DNA from: G963662655 sp963666875
GTDB taxonomy: Bacteria; Cloacimonadota; Cloacimonadia; Cloacimonadales; JAIOQZ01
DNA: 64,000 nt
Direction of reading: 5' to 3'
Assembly: GCA_963666875.2 (NCBI GenBank)
Contig: CAXXPU010000012.1
Coordinates: 62,001 to 126,000, forward strand
The position numbers and the translations under genes are program-made. Below, one piece after another: positions 25,079 through 35,210 of this stretch. How positions within the stretch are numbered: the first letter of the stretch is position 1; every line of letters starts with the position of its first letter. Under the pieces are notes generated by a model. It worked only from the letters and a program-made list of their open reading frames with translations. It had not been told where the DNA came from and searched no databases.

Positions 25079-26470
25079 TTATTCCCGTTCGAGCGTGAAA
25101 GTACCGTAGAAATCTTCCGCGCCGTTGAGCAGCACCTGCATTGTGTCTTTGTCGATGGTGCAGACGGCTTCAACGATCGCGCCTTTTGGCGTGAAGAAGG
25201 TCAGGCGAAGGACATTTCCCATCAGCGCAAGGTGATCGATCGCGAGGCGTTCGCCGTTGTCGTTGATGATAACGTATCCCGTGACAGCCGCTTTGTCCGT
25301 ATCCAGCGCGATCACCAGCTCTTTGTTCTTCTCCTTACCCCAGACACCCTTTAGAAGTTTGTCCGCAATAATACCATCGTCATCGATGTGATTCACGAAG
25401 TTATCGACACATGCTTCGGCGGTCAGCTCATCCGAGAAGAAATTGTCCGGCAGCTTGGTCACCAGCTTCTGCATCATGAACGATTTATCGACCTGCTTCG
25501 AGTATGCTTCGAAGCGACCCATCGAGTCGCCGTCGTCCGATTGATCGATATCGAGCATCAGCGTGGGCGACTGATTGGTAAAATCGATGTCGTCGAACTT
25601 CAGCGTCTTGACCGCAGGATTCAGCCGCGTTCGGAAATACATCGTACGGCTATCTTCGTCGTGAAGGATTGACCACTCCGGGTCGTCGTTCACCCTGAGC
25701 GTCTGCATCATCATGATCCCGTAATCCACGACATTGTCCGTGGGCTGCATTTCACGCATCAGACGCATGTAGCGCACGAAGCGCGGTACGCGCGGATCAT
25801 CCGTTTCCGTGGAATAATTGCCGCCGAACCCCTCGTAGTAGCGCGCCAGTTCCAGTTCCCAGTCGTAGGGAGAATTGAACACAGCCGGGACGGGCATATC
25901 CGCGCCGGAACGCACCAACGGCTTGCCATCGACAAACATGATATACGCCGTGCTGCCTGTGGCGTCGCCCACGAAGTAGTGCCAGCCCCAGCCGTCGATG
26001 GTCACTTCGTTCGCGCGCTGGATAGCGTCTTCCACGTAGAGGCACGTGTCCAGAATATACTGCATCCAGTTCGTCTGGTTCATCGCTGGTTTCTCGGGAT
26101 CGTTGGGATATTCGACGTCCTCGCCCATCTCCCAGATATATAAGCCTTCCTCGTTGACGCCGCCGTCGGGTAAATCCCGTCCGAAGATATTGACGGTAAC
26201 GGATCCGTAGCGGGAAACCCAGGCGTAATCCGTCGCCAGCGTGGGCTGCGTGGTAGTGAGTTCGTTCCAGGTGCGGCTTTCCTTGAGCATTCCGCGCTTG
26301 TTGATGAAGATCATCCCGGGAACGCCCAGGTCGCCCTGATTCATGTTGTGTGCGTATGCGATATGGTCGCCCTGCTGAACCTTGAATGTCGAACAGCCTT
26401 CAGTGATGGATGGTATTATTGCCATGAAAAGAAGTGCGATGAGTGTGATCAGAATTCGAAACGAAACCAT
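25079..26470 (-). CDS. Exported Ntn hydrolase, choloylglycine/linear-amide C-N hydrolase-like
   Basis: The start at 26470 (MVSFRILITLIALLF) is chosen because GGGGGA precedes it and it gives a clean signal peptide. The 463-residue protein shows the mark of Ntn hydrolases: a cysteine right at the predicted cleavage point (SITEG/C26-STF), which would become the N-terminal nucleophile. It is followed by an AHNMNQGD segment and PDGGVNEEGLYIWEM, typical of acyl-transferase or penicillin-acylase relatives. The substrate is an unknown linear or acylated amide in the envelope. An extra C-terminal beta domain (about 360-463) is not typical of the core family. The gene lies alone on the minus strand. 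Confidence 0.8.
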   Translation of the reverse strand: MVSFRILITLIALLFMAIIPSITEGCSTFKVQQGDHIAYAHNMNQGDLGVPGMIFINKRGMLKESRTWNELTTTQPTLATDYAWVSRYGSVTVNIFGRDLPDGGVNEEGLYIWEMGEDVEYPNDPEKPAMNQTNWMQYILDTCLYVEDAIQRANEVTIDGWGWHYFVGDATGSTAYIMFVDGKPLVRSGADMPVPAVFNSPYDWELELARYYEGFGGNYSTETDDPRVPRFVRYMRLMREMQPTDNVVDYGIMMMQTLRVNDDPEWSILHDEDSRTMYFRTRLNPAVKTLKFDDIDFTNQSPTLMLDIDQSDDGDSMGRFEAYSKQVDKSFMMQKLVTKLPDNFFSDELTAEACVDNFVNHIDDDGIIADKLLKGVWGKEKNKELVIALDTDKAAVTGYVIINDNGERLAIDHLALMGNVLRLTFFTPKGAIVEAVCTIDKDTMQVLLNGAEDFYGTFTLERE

Positions 26471-26640
26471 TAGGTCCCCCTTGTCCATGTCTTTATACAT
26501 AGTAAAATGCAAGACTGATTCCAGATATGTTTGTGCATATATGATAGATAGTTACGAAAACGGGGGTATGGATTTTCAAACCAGATAGATATGGATTATG
26601 CGGATATGGTATGGAAATGAATGCCGGGATATCTGCGTTC

Positions 26641-26673
26641 CAAAGAAAAACCGCCTCTCGGGTGGAGAGGCGG
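26641..26673 (-). terminator. Rho-independent terminator of the giant subtilisin-like gene
   Basis: On the minus strand, CCGCCTCTC and GAGAGGCGG form a perfect nine-base-pair stem with a five-base loop followed by TTTTTCTTT. It starts about 20 bases past the stop at 26694. The remaining bases to 26470 hold no recognisable feature. Confidence 0.9.
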
Positions 26674-26693
26674 CAGATTCTATTAGTTATCGA

Positions 26694-29600
26694 CTAGTTC
26701 TTGGCTTTGACGATATAGTACTTGGAATTCTCGGTAATCACATTCGACCACACGGTGATGCTGGTCTGTCCGACCTGTGTGAACGGACCGTCCGGTGATG
26801 GCGCCGCGAAGATCAGGTAACGGGTCGCGTACGTGGTAGCAGACCACGTCAGGTAGGCGACACCGTCCGATATCTGGATGCTGAGATCATCGATCGCATA
26901 CGGTTCGTAGTTCACGTGCAGATTGATGATCACTTCTACGATCGGTTCATCCGGATCATTGCTCTGGACTTCGAGTATTGCCTGATAATCTCCGGCGGTC
27001 ATTCCGGCTGCATTCACGGTAGCTTGCACAACCTGATAAGATCCTGTTGCAACATCGCCGGTTGTCGGATTGCATTCGAGCCAGTCGGTGCGTGACCGGG
27101 TCTGTCGTCTGCTTTCCGTGCCGTTAAGGCTTGCAACTTCGGGATCGAGTGCGGTAACATCGGTCTCAACGATGGTATAGTTGAGCACAGCATCTCCTGT
27201 ATTGGAGATCGTGAAGCTCTTCACGCCCGAGGCGTCCGGATCCAGTATGTAATTCAGAACCTCCGGCATTACGGAGATATCCGGGAAATCCACATAGACA
27301 CCGTTACCGGTGACCGCGAGCAGATTGCTCGGGTAGTTCGTATCGTTGGATGTGATGACGATGTTTCCGGCGTAGGTTTGAACCGCTTCCGGCTCGAAGG
27401 TGAGATCGAATGTCTGCGACGAGAACGGTGCGATTGTGTAATCCAGCGCGTTGCGGTAATGCGCGGCATTTGTGGATTCTTTTCTGCCGGCGGAATTGCG
27501 CGTAGTCTCGATTTCGCTGACCATATACCCTTCGATGGTGGTAATGGTACCGGTCATCTCGGCGCTACCGTTGTTTTCGATGGTGAATTGCAATGTTTCG
27601 TTCAATTGAACGGCTACATCGCCGAAATCGAGTGAAGCCGGCGTCAGGTTGAACTGCGGGTAGGTTTCGATTGTAAGCGATATCGGTATCGTGATCGTTG
27701 GCTCGTCCGGATCGTCGGAGCTGATCACGATATTCGCTGTATGTGTTTCGCCATCGACCATGTCGCTTGTATCGATCTCGAAAGAGAGATCGACAGGTCC
27801 GCCATAAGCCGGAAGCGTTCCGCCGGTATCGGTCGTAAAGGATATCCAGGTCGGAGCGTCGCGGAGTTCGACCGCGAAGAACGTGTCGGGATCGCTTTGA
27901 GCTATGCCGCAGAGCGCTACTTTACCGGGGATAAGGTCGGTGCTGAGGCAGCATCCGCCAGCCTGCTGATCGATCGAGGTTCCATTCAATACCGGAACGA
28001 GAATCGATTCACCGGTCAGAGCTTCCGTTGCGATATCGTAGTGATAGAAGGTGATTCTCTGGTAGCTGCCCGAGCCGGAGATATCCGACAACCACAACGA
28101 GTGATCGCTGGGATCGTAGGTCGAGCCATACACATTGGAAAGCGTTGATGGGAAGTTCAGCTCATCCAGAAGAGTACCGCTGGCGTCGAACACCTTGAAA
28201 TTTCCATAGCTTGCACGCCAGTTACCCGCGATGAATCCCATCGATGGCACGTAGGACAGAGAGCGGAAACAGGAAAGAGTCAGGTTGCCGCTGAAGAGAG
28301 TCGTCTGGGTTCCCGTGGCGGGATCAATCCGGTAGAATCCGTTCTCGTCTCCCGCGTAGAGGTAGGTTCCGTCGTCTGCCATATCGCGCATACCCCAGGT
28401 AGATGTTGTAATCTGATTGTAGGTGTTGAGCAAGTTCCCATTCGTGTCGAACCGGTACAGGTAGTTGCCGTCACCTTCGGAGCTCGTAAGTCCACCTGCG
28501 GTCGTCCAGATCGAACCATTCAACACTTCGCAACCAAGATGCAGAATCGAACCGGAAGGTGTCTCCAGATCGTGCTGCATGAGGAGGTCGCCCTGCGCGC
28601 GGACGCCGTTGAAGGTTGTCCGATGTGATGTCATCATGGGAACATCGGATTTTCCGTCCAGGGTTCCGCCGCTGAAGAATCCGGTGATTCCGGCATCGAC
28701 CAGTTCTCTGGTGACTCCCGAGAAGTTGGCGGACCAGTTGAGCGTGCCCTGATCGAGGTTCGAAATCTGGATGGTTCCCTGATCGGTATGATCGGGTTCC
28801 ATGATGAAATCGAACGAGAGCGGTGTCGCGTCGATTTCGGGGTAATATATCACGTATCCGATGCCGGTAACGGCGAGTGTGTTGCTTGGGTTGTTTGGAT
28901 CGTCGGATGTGATAGTGATGTCGCCGGCGTAGGTCTGTTCCAGAAGGGGTTCGAAGGTCAGGTCGAATGTCTGCGAAGAACTTGCCGGGATCGTGTAACC
29001 ATGCGCGTTGCGGCTCTGGATCGCGGATTCTCTTCTCGCTCCGATATTGCGCGTGGTGACGGCTTCGCTGACCGTGTAGCCGTCGATGGTGGTAATCGTA
29101 CCCATCATTACGCCGTTGCCGCTATTCTCGATGGTGAATTGCATCGTCTCGCTACCATCGACGAGAACATCGCCGAAATCGAGCGAAGCAGGTGTCAGAC
29201 CGAATGCCGGAAGCGCTTGGATATTGAGCGTAACCGGGATCGTTTCGCTGGCGTGATCAGGGTCGTTCGATGTCAGGATAATGCTGGCGTAGTAGCTACC
29301 GCCGTCCAGTCCATCGCTGTCGAATCCGACTGAAATGACATCATCTGAGCCACCCGCTACGATTGCGCCGTTGACTGTTTCCGCGTCGTCCAGCGTCAGC
29401 CAGGAGGGAGATGTCGAGCCGTCTCCGTAAATATATACATTATCCACTGCCCAGTACCATTCGTAGTTCGCGTTGTAGTAGTGAAAGCGAACCTGCAGGG
29501 CGTCGTTGACGTACGATGTGAGATCATATGTTGCGTGAACCGGCGAACCCCAGGCTCCCACGTCGCTACCGGACATACTCAGAAGGTTTATCCATTGGGT

Positions 29601-32600
29601 GCCGTCCCAGACATCCACATCGGCGATCTCGGCTTGATACGAGTTGAAATAGTGGTCGAACTCGATCGTCAGGCTTGTGTAGCCTTCGACGTCCAGAACC
29701 GGTGTTGCGAGGGTTTCGTCCATATCGTAGGTGCCGGCGGCATCGCTATCGACGAATGCGAAAGGCGTGCCATCCAGCGTATAACTGCTGCTGCTGTAAC
29801 TATCGACTACCTCCCACGTAGCGGTCGTTGCGCCGCCGTCCGTGACGGTCCAGTCTCCGGGCATGCCGCTGTCGAAGGTTTCGTTGACAAGATCGTTACG
29901 GCTGCGACTGGGGTATTGCACCGTGGCGGTGTAGGTAAGTTCTTCCGAGCCGAGGTTTGCGATCGTCAGATTCTGCGAGGTCTGGGTATCGGTTGCCTGA
30001 TAAGCTGTAAATGAGGCGGGATCCCAAGAGAGCGATGGTTGTGGCGGAACGACACCGTTGCCGGTGATCGCGATGAGAACATCGTCACCGGCGTTGTTGG
30101 TGATGGTCACATCGCCGTTGTATGCCTGTTCGGCGACCGGCTCGAACACCAGATTGTAGGTGTTGGTATAGCCCGGCTCGATGCTGAAGGTGAGTGTATT
30201 ACGCGTCTTGGATTGAAGTCGTCGCGATGATTGGCTTCTGGTGACCAGTGTTGCGGTATAGCCTGCCGGAGTCGTGATATCGCCGGTCAGGGTCGCGAGT
30301 CCCGAGTTCTCGATGGTGAACTGCTGGCTGTCGCTTGTGCCGATAACCACATCGCCAAAGGCGAGGCTTACCGGATCCACTTCGATAACCGGTTCCATCT
30401 CGGCAAGGACGTGCAACGTGACCGGAACGGTTACGGATCCTTCGTCCGGATCGTTGCTGGTAATGACGATATTCTTGTAGTAGTCGCCTTCCGTCATGCC
30501 GGTGGCGTCGAATTGTACGGATATATCTGTCGCGGGATCTCCGGCTTGAATGGTGCCGCCGACAGTGTCGCCGCCATCAATGGTCAGCCACTCGATGTTT
30601 TCGTCGATGCTGAGCAGGACATTATCGATCGCCCAGAAGAATCCCTGTGTACCGAAATCGTTGTACATGAAGCGTATCTGCATGTTGGCATTCGCGTATT
30701 CGCTGATATCGAACACCGGGTGTTCGTAGTTGTTGAAGTCGATTCCCTGTGAAGTGCTCCAGGTAGCGATATTCTGCCAGTCGGTTCCGTCGAAAACGGA
30801 TATCTGGGCGAATTCGCTGGTGCGGACCGTAAACAGGTGATCAAGCTCCAGAATAATTTGCATCGCGCCTTCCGTATCGACATCCGGTGTGATGAGTTCT
30901 TCGTAAAATGTAACGCCTGCCGGGAAAACACCGCTGTTCACGATCATGAAGTTGGTGCCGTCGAAGGAGTTTCCGTTGTAGTTGGAGACATTGTTCCAGG
31001 TATATCCTGCGAGGCCGTAGTCATTGATCGTCCAACTCGATGGAAGGCCGCTGTTGAAATCCGCGAAGGCTGTAGAGCGAGTCTCCACTTCAGCGATTGT
31101 CGCGCTCCATGTGAGATCCTGTCCACCTTCGTTTTCGATGGATAGCGTCTGTGTATTCGTATCGCCGTTCAGCAGGTTCGCAGACATTGAAGCGGGTGAG
31201 ACCGCGATATCCGGCTCGGGCGGCGTATCGGTCACTTCCAGTGATACGGGAATCTCGACAGAAGCCTCATCCGGATCGTTGCTGGCGATATAGATCGTCG
31301 CATTATAGGTACCAAGGCTCAGTTCGCTTGCGTCGAAGCCGATGGTGACATCGACATCCGCTCCACCGGACGCGATATTTCCGGATACACTGGTTCCGCC
31401 ATCGAGCGAGAGCCATGTTGGTCCGCTGGGATCGCCGGTTACACTCACGTTATCGACTGCCCAGTAGAAGTCATATTGTGCGACATAGTGAAAGCGTACC
31501 TGAAGATTGCCGTTGGCATACGCGTTGATATTGATATGTTGATGGTCGGGGGTAGTCCAGCTTCCGACACTGGCCGTTCCCGACTCCCAGACCGTGTTCC
31601 ACGTGGAACCGTCCCAGACTTCCACATTGCCCTGCTCGTTGCCGTATCCATCGATATAGCTGAAGTAATGGTCGAAATCGAGGAACAGGTTCGTGTAGGA
31701 AGAGCAATTGACGACAGGCGAGGTCATCGTTTCGTCTGTCGTGCTACCCGAACCCGCGGCGTCGCTGTTGACGAACGCGAAGGGGGTTCCGTCCAGCGAG
31801 TTCGAATTGTACGCCGTCTCACCATACCATGTGTCGGTGGTCGAGCCTCCGTCATCGATCGTCCATGTTCCCGGGATGCCGGAATCGAAGTCCTCGCTGA
31901 GCAGGTCGTCGCGGTTGCGACCGCCGGTTGTGTATGTCACATTATAGTTCAGCGCCACACCTCCGTCATTTCCGATTGTGAGTGTACGATCGAGATCTTC
32001 GCCGATCAGGATCGTCTCGTCGAAGGACGACGGCGTATAGGTGATATCCGCCGGGTTGACGCCGGTGCCGGTCACCGGCAGGTAGTTCGTCGGATGATCG
32101 AGATCATTGCTGGTGATCGTGACGTTGTTGCTATAAGTATTGGCAGTTTGTGGCTGGAAGGTCAGGTTGAAGCTCTGAGAACTTCCATTCGGAATAGAAT
32201 AACTCAGGGTGTTGCGGGTTCTGCCATAGCGAGGATCGAAATCACGGCTGATTGCAGCCACGGAAAAATCGAGTGGTGTCGTGATCGATCCGCTGAGGGT
32301 TTCGCCGCCGTTGTTGGTGATCTGGAAGGTCTCGGTGGAGGACTGTCCGATCTCGACATCACCGAAGTTGATCGATGTCGGCGATAAACTGAATTCGGCT
32401 GGCCCTGTCTCTGTCGGCGGGAAATAGATGTAATCTACCCAACCGCAGTCGGAGCCGTTGTTTTCCGATCCATCCTTGTTGTATGTCCAGCGGAAGGTGT
32501 GGCTGCCGGAGGAGTTCACATAATACGCTTCGTATGTCCAGTCTTCTTCTCCGCACCATTGATCCTGCTGAACATCATCGATGTAGAAGCGGAGGTAATC

Positions 32601-34592
32601 GTAGCTCGCTTCCGAGGAAACCTTCCTGTAGAACGATACGGTTCCGCTTTCTGTGCAGTTCAGCGTTATCGATAAAGAGGATGACTGGTTGTGGGTAATA
32701 ACTCCCGATCGAGCGCTGTAGCTTCCGTCATAATGCGTACTGCTGTCGATGATCCAGTTTGCATTACCGGAGAAGGTCCAGTCCCATTTGGTGAAATCGC
32801 CCGTTTCGAAGTCTTCGTCCGCCGGTGAACCGGTGGTGAAGCTCCAGATCGTGCCGACTGCGTCGCCGTTCGCGTTGTGCGAATCGACTTTCCAATAGTA
32901 GGTTGTTTCGTACGACAAACTCGATACCGAGATATACGGTGCCGTGGTGGCTTGTCCGTTGATAAGGTTCCAGGGCGCGCCGTTGTTGGTGCCTGCATAG
33001 ACAGTATAGGATGAAGCGCCACCGCCGTTGGTCCAGCTGATGGTTCCGGGGATACCGGTCGTGGTGGAACCGTTGGATGGAACGGGATTGGTTGCTGCGT
33101 TGGGCGGATCGGTTCCGGCGGGAACGGCGTTGACTGCTGCGAGGGCGTTCACGCGACCCGAACCGAAACTGTTGTTCTTGGAAGCTGCCAGTTGCACGGA
33201 ATTTTCTTCGAGTATCTGATCGATCTCCGCCGGTGTGAGGTTCGGATTCTTGCTGAGCATGAGGGCGATGACGCCTGCGTTACACGGTGTCGCCATCGAG
33301 GTTCCGTTCCAGCCGTCTTCGTAGCCGGATGTATTGGCATAGTCGAGCGATTTGATATTGTAGCCTGGCGCGGAGATGTCCGGGCGAATGATACCCATGC
33401 TGCTGCCGCTGTTGTATGCGTAGTCGCCGTAGGCGGATATATCTTCCCATGTACAGGGTCCGAGGCTGGAGAAGTAGGCGAGGTTGTCGCTGCTGTCGGT
33501 AGCGCCGACGCAGATAACGGAGGAGATTCCGCCGGTGAGAGTTTGGTCGGGATGCAACCACGGCGGAGGGCAGTCGCCCGGTGTGCGGACGTTGTCCGGA
33601 ATAGGATAGCTGCTGAGTTCGTCGCCTTCGTTGCCAGCCGCGACGGACGCGACCATGCCGGCAGCCAGAACGTTGTTGAAGTTGTCGCGCCAGGTCTCGC
33701 GATCGACGCCCCAGGAGTGCTGCCAGCCAAGTGACATGCTGATGACATCCGCGCCCTGAGCGACCGCGAACTGAATCGCGCTCCAGACGCCGGATTCGGT
33801 GCCGCTTCCACTGCTGTCGAGCACCTTCAACGCCATGATGGTCGCTTCGGGGGCGACACCAGTCTGCGAACCGGCGGTTCCGTCACCCGCGACCGTTCCG
33901 GCGCAGTGTGTTCCGTGACCGTCGTCGTCCATCGGATTGTTGTCGCCGTTGACGAAGTCGTAGCCGTGATAGGGGTAGGATGCGTGCGTCCACATGTGGT
34001 CCTGAAGGTCCTGATGGTTGTAGTTGACGCCGGTATCGATCACGGCGACAAGCACACCCGCACCGTTATAACCTTGCGACCACACGCTGGGCGCGCCAAC
34101 GTGCGATACGTTCCAGGTAATTTCACGGGTTCCGGGTTGACCGGGAACCTGTACGCTATTTTCGCGCTCGCGTTCGTCGATCATCTTGCGCATTTCGTCC
34201 AGATCGATCGCCTTAACGTCGGTGCGCTGTGCAATCTGGCGAATAGCTTCGGATGTCGCGCGGCAGGTTACCACGTTGGATATCCAGAGCGGGTTGATGT
34301 TTTTTACATCCGGTGAACTTTCGAGCATGTTCACAAGCCCGGATTGATGATACGAAGCAAAGGCTTGCAGCTCGGAAACAACGAAGTTCCGTTTCTGCTC
34401 CTTTTGCATTCCACGGGTAGCCTGATGGAGATCCCGCACGTCGTATTGATCCTGCATACGGATGTTGATTTGAAGCAACTCGTTTCCGTCGGCGGATTTC
34501 ATCGCCTCCATGAGTGGATCGGTAATTGTCGCCGCGGACAGCGACAGCACGATCAGCGACATGATAAAAACACACAAGCGCTTGATTTTCAT
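26694..34592 (-). CDS. Giant secreted S8 (subtilisin-like) peptidase with choice-of-anchor domains and C-terminal Fn3
   Basis: The 2632-residue protein has a signal peptide (1-21), an inhibitor-I9-like propeptide (about 35-140) and an S8 catalytic domain with D186 (VAVIDTGVN), H226 (DDGHGTHCAGT) and S432 (NGTSMATP). An Fn3-like domain and a MAM-like domain (about 600-690) follow. Repeats of choice-of-anchor D (SLDFGDV...QFTIENSG, TFDLTFEP) alternating with choice-of-anchor J-like modules (DTWYG..., WAVDNV) run to about 2530. A final Fn3-like domain ends YYIVKAKN. It is probably an exported surface protease with a long stalk. There is no T9SS sorting domain. Confidence 0.93.
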   Translation of the reverse strand: MKIKRLCVFIMSLIVLSLSAATITDPLMEAMKSADGNELLQINIRMQDQYDVRDLHQATRGMQKEQKRNFVVSELQAFASYHQSGLVNMLESSPDVKNINPLWISNVVTCRATSEAIRQIAQRTDVKAIDLDEMRKMIDERERENSVQVPGQPGTREITWNVSHVGAPSVWSQGYNGAGVLVAVIDTGVNYNHQDLQDHMWTHASYPYHGYDFVNGDNNPMDDDGHGTHCAGTVAGDGTAGSQTGVAPEATIMALKVLDSSGSGTESGVWSAIQFAVAQGADVISMSLGWQHSWGVDRETWRDNFNNVLAAGMVASVAAGNEGDELSSYPIPDNVRTPGDCPPPWLHPDQTLTGGISSVICVGATDSSDNLAYFSSLGPCTWEDISAYGDYAYNSGSSMGIIRPDISAPGYNIKSLDYANTSGYEDGWNGTSMATPCNAGVIALMLSKNPNLTPAEIDQILEENSVQLAASKNNSFGSGRVNALAAVNAVPAGTDPPNAATNPVPSNGSTTTGIPGTISWTNGGGASSYTVYAGTNNGAPWNLINGQATTAPYISVSSLSYETTYYWKVDSHNANGDAVGTIWSFTTGSPADEDFETGDFTKWDWTFSGNANWIIDSSTHYDGSYSARSGVITHNQSSSLSITLNCTESGTVSFYRKVSSEASYDYLRFYIDDVQQDQWCGEEDWTYEAYYVNSSGSHTFRWTYNKDGSENNGSDCGWVDYIYFPPTETGPAEFSLSPTSINFGDVEIGQSSTETFQITNNGGETLSGSITTPLDFSVAAISRDFDPRYGRTRNTLSYSIPNGSSQSFNLTFQPQTANTYSNNVTITSNDLDHPTNYLPVTGTGVNPADITYTPSSFDETILIGEDLDRTLTIGNDGGVALNYNVTYTTGGRNRDDLLSEDFDSGIPGTWTIDDGGSTTDTWYGETAYNSNSLDGTPFAFVNSDAAGSGSTTDETMTSPVVNCSSYTNLFLDFDHYFSYIDGYGNEQGNVEVWDGSTWNTVWESGTASVGSWTTPDHQHININAYANGNLQVRFHYVAQYDFYWAVDNVSVTGDPSGPTWLSLDGGTSVSGNIASGGADVDVTIGFDASELSLGTYNATIYIASNDPDEASVEIPVSLEVTDTPPEPDIAVSPASMSANLLNGDTNTQTLSIENEGGQDLTWSATIAEVETRSTAFADFNSGLPSSWTINDYGLAGYTWNNVSNYNGNSFDGTNFMIVNSGVFPAGVTFYEELITPDVDTEGAMQIILELDHLFTVRTSEFAQISVFDGTDWQNIATWSTSQGIDFNNYEHPVFDISEYANANMQIRFMYNDFGTQGFFWAIDNVLLSIDENIEWLTIDGGDTVGGTIQAGDPATDISVQFDATGMTEGDYYKNIVITSNDPDEGSVTVPVTLHVLAEMEPVIEVDPVSLAFGDVVIGTSDSQQFTIENSGLATLTGDITTPAGYTATLVTRSQSSRRLQSKTRNTLTFSIEPGYTNTYNLVFEPVAEQAYNGDVTITNNAGDDVLIAITGNGVVPPQPSLSWDPASFTAYQATDTQTSQNLTIANLGSEELTYTATVQYPSRSRNDLVNETFDSGMPGDWTVTDGGATTATWEVVDSYSSSSYTLDGTPFAFVDSDAAGTYDMDETLATPVLDVEGYTSLTIEFDHYFNSYQAEIADVDVWDGTQWINLLSMSGSDVGAWGSPVHATYDLTSYVNDALQVRFHYYNANYEWYWAVDNVYIYGDGSTSPSWLTLDDAETVNGAIVAGGSDDVISVGFDSDGLDGGSYYASIILTSNDPDHASETIPVTLNIQALPAFGLTPASLDFGDVLVDGSETMQFTIENSGNGVMMGTITTIDGYTVSEAVTTRNIGARRESAIQSRNAHGYTIPASSSQTFDLTFEPLLEQTYAGDITITSDDPNNPSNTLAVTGIGYVIYYPEIDATPLSFDFIMEPDHTDQGTIQISNLDQGTLNWSANFSGVTRELVDAGITGFFSGGTLDGKSDVPMMTSHRTTFNGVRAQGDLLMQHDLETPSGSILHLGCEVLNGSIWTTAGGLTSSEGDGNYLYRFDTNGNLLNTYNQITTSTWGMRDMADDGTYLYAGDENGFYRIDPATGTQTTLFSGNLTLSCFRSLSYVPSMGFIAGNWRASYGNFKVFDASGTLLDELNFPSTLSNVYGSTYDPSDHSLWLSDISGSGSYQRITFYHYDIATEALTGESILVPVLNGTSIDQQAGGCCLSTDLIPGKVALCGIAQSDPDTFFAVELRDAPTWISFTTDTGGTLPAYGGPVDLSFEIDTSDMVDGETHTANIVISSDDPDEPTITIPISLTIETYPQFNLTPASLDFGDVAVQLNETLQFTIENNGSAEMTGTITTIEGYMVSEIETTRNSAGRKESTNAAHYRNALDYTIAPFSSQTFDLTFEPEAVQTYAGNIVITSNDTNYPSNLLAVTGNGVYVDFPDISVMPEVLNYILDPDASGVKSFTISNTGDAVLNYTIVETDVTALDPEVASLNGTESRRQTRSRTDWLECNPTTGDVATGSYQVVQATVNAAGMTAGDYQAILEVQSNDPDEPIVEVIINLHVNYEPYAIDDLSIQISDGVAYLTWSATTYATRYLIFAAPSPDGPFTQVGQTSITVWSNVITENSKYYIVKAKN

Positions 34593-34625
34593 TCCTTTCT
34601 CCTTGTATAGATTGATTACATAGAA

Positions 34626-34880
34626 TTATTTACATGAATTGTAGAAACGGGTGAGCTCTTGCCGTACTTCCTCGGGAAGCGTATGCCAACGGACTCTCCG
34701 GACGGCTCCTTCCAATGCGTACAATCGTGTCAGACACGAATCCGGATCCCTCGCCAGTAATTTTACAAATGCCTGACGACTTCCGAGTCGATCGAATTCC
34801 TCAACGGTTTCAATGCCTGCGTCAAGTAATGCCTGTTCAAGTTTTCTGCCGATGTTGGGCAGTCGTTGCAAAATTCCCAT
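34626..34880 (-). CDS. TfoX C-terminal domain protein (helix-hairpin-helix)
   Basis: The 84-residue protein consists only of a TfoX_C domain. It opens with LPNIGRKLEQALLDAGIETV, continues LGSRQAFVKLLARDPDSCL and closes with LYALEGAVRRVRWHTLPEE, all family hallmarks. Full TfoX/Sxy proteins regulate competence genes, but stand-alone C-terminal domains are common and of unknown role. GGGGAGAAT precedes the start. It is 33 bases upstream of the giant protease gene in the same direction, so both could share a transcript. Confidence 0.9.
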   Translation of the reverse strand: MGILQRLPNIGRKLEQALLDAGIETVEEFDRLGSRQAFVKLLARDPDSCLTRLYALEGAVRRVRWHTLPEEVRQELTRFYNSCK

Positions 34881-34950
34881 ATTCTCCCCAGAATAAAATT
34901 CTTAATTTTCTATTATCCCAATAATATAGGTTTTGTCAACAAAAAGATGC

Positions 34951-35085
34951 ATGATCGGATTGCGCCTTTCCGGCGCCATCAGCTATTAGCTCTATTCCGA
35001 CACCGATCCGTATGGCGATTTCGCCACCCACGAACATGCGATGAAGAAATTCCTCGTCGTCAAGGCGATAATTTATTCCGCTTGA
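34951..35085 (+). pseudogene. Possible gene remnant with in-frame stop
   Basis: The frame from ATG 34951 reads MIGLRLSGAISY, then TAG at 34987, then LYSDTDPYGDFATHEHAM and a lysine/valine-rich end to TGA 35085. The composition looks protein-like, but the parent family is not recognised. The 34881-35210 gap otherwise contains only TTGACA-like boxes at 35082 and 35104 with no convincing -10. Confidence 0.25.
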
Positions 35086-35210
35086 CATTGAGACAAAAAA
35101 ATATTGACAATATGCTAATTATGCAATCAGGATTGAATCAATATCTGTCTTGATGAAAAGATTGGCGTAACTTCTATTACCTAACTGAAATTACCGACAA
35201 AGGAGGAATC

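Noticed and set aside
34987..34989. TAG readthrough (pyrrolysine-like) in the small frame at 34951
   Set aside because: No pyrrolysine genes are visible and the frame is too short. Decay is simpler.
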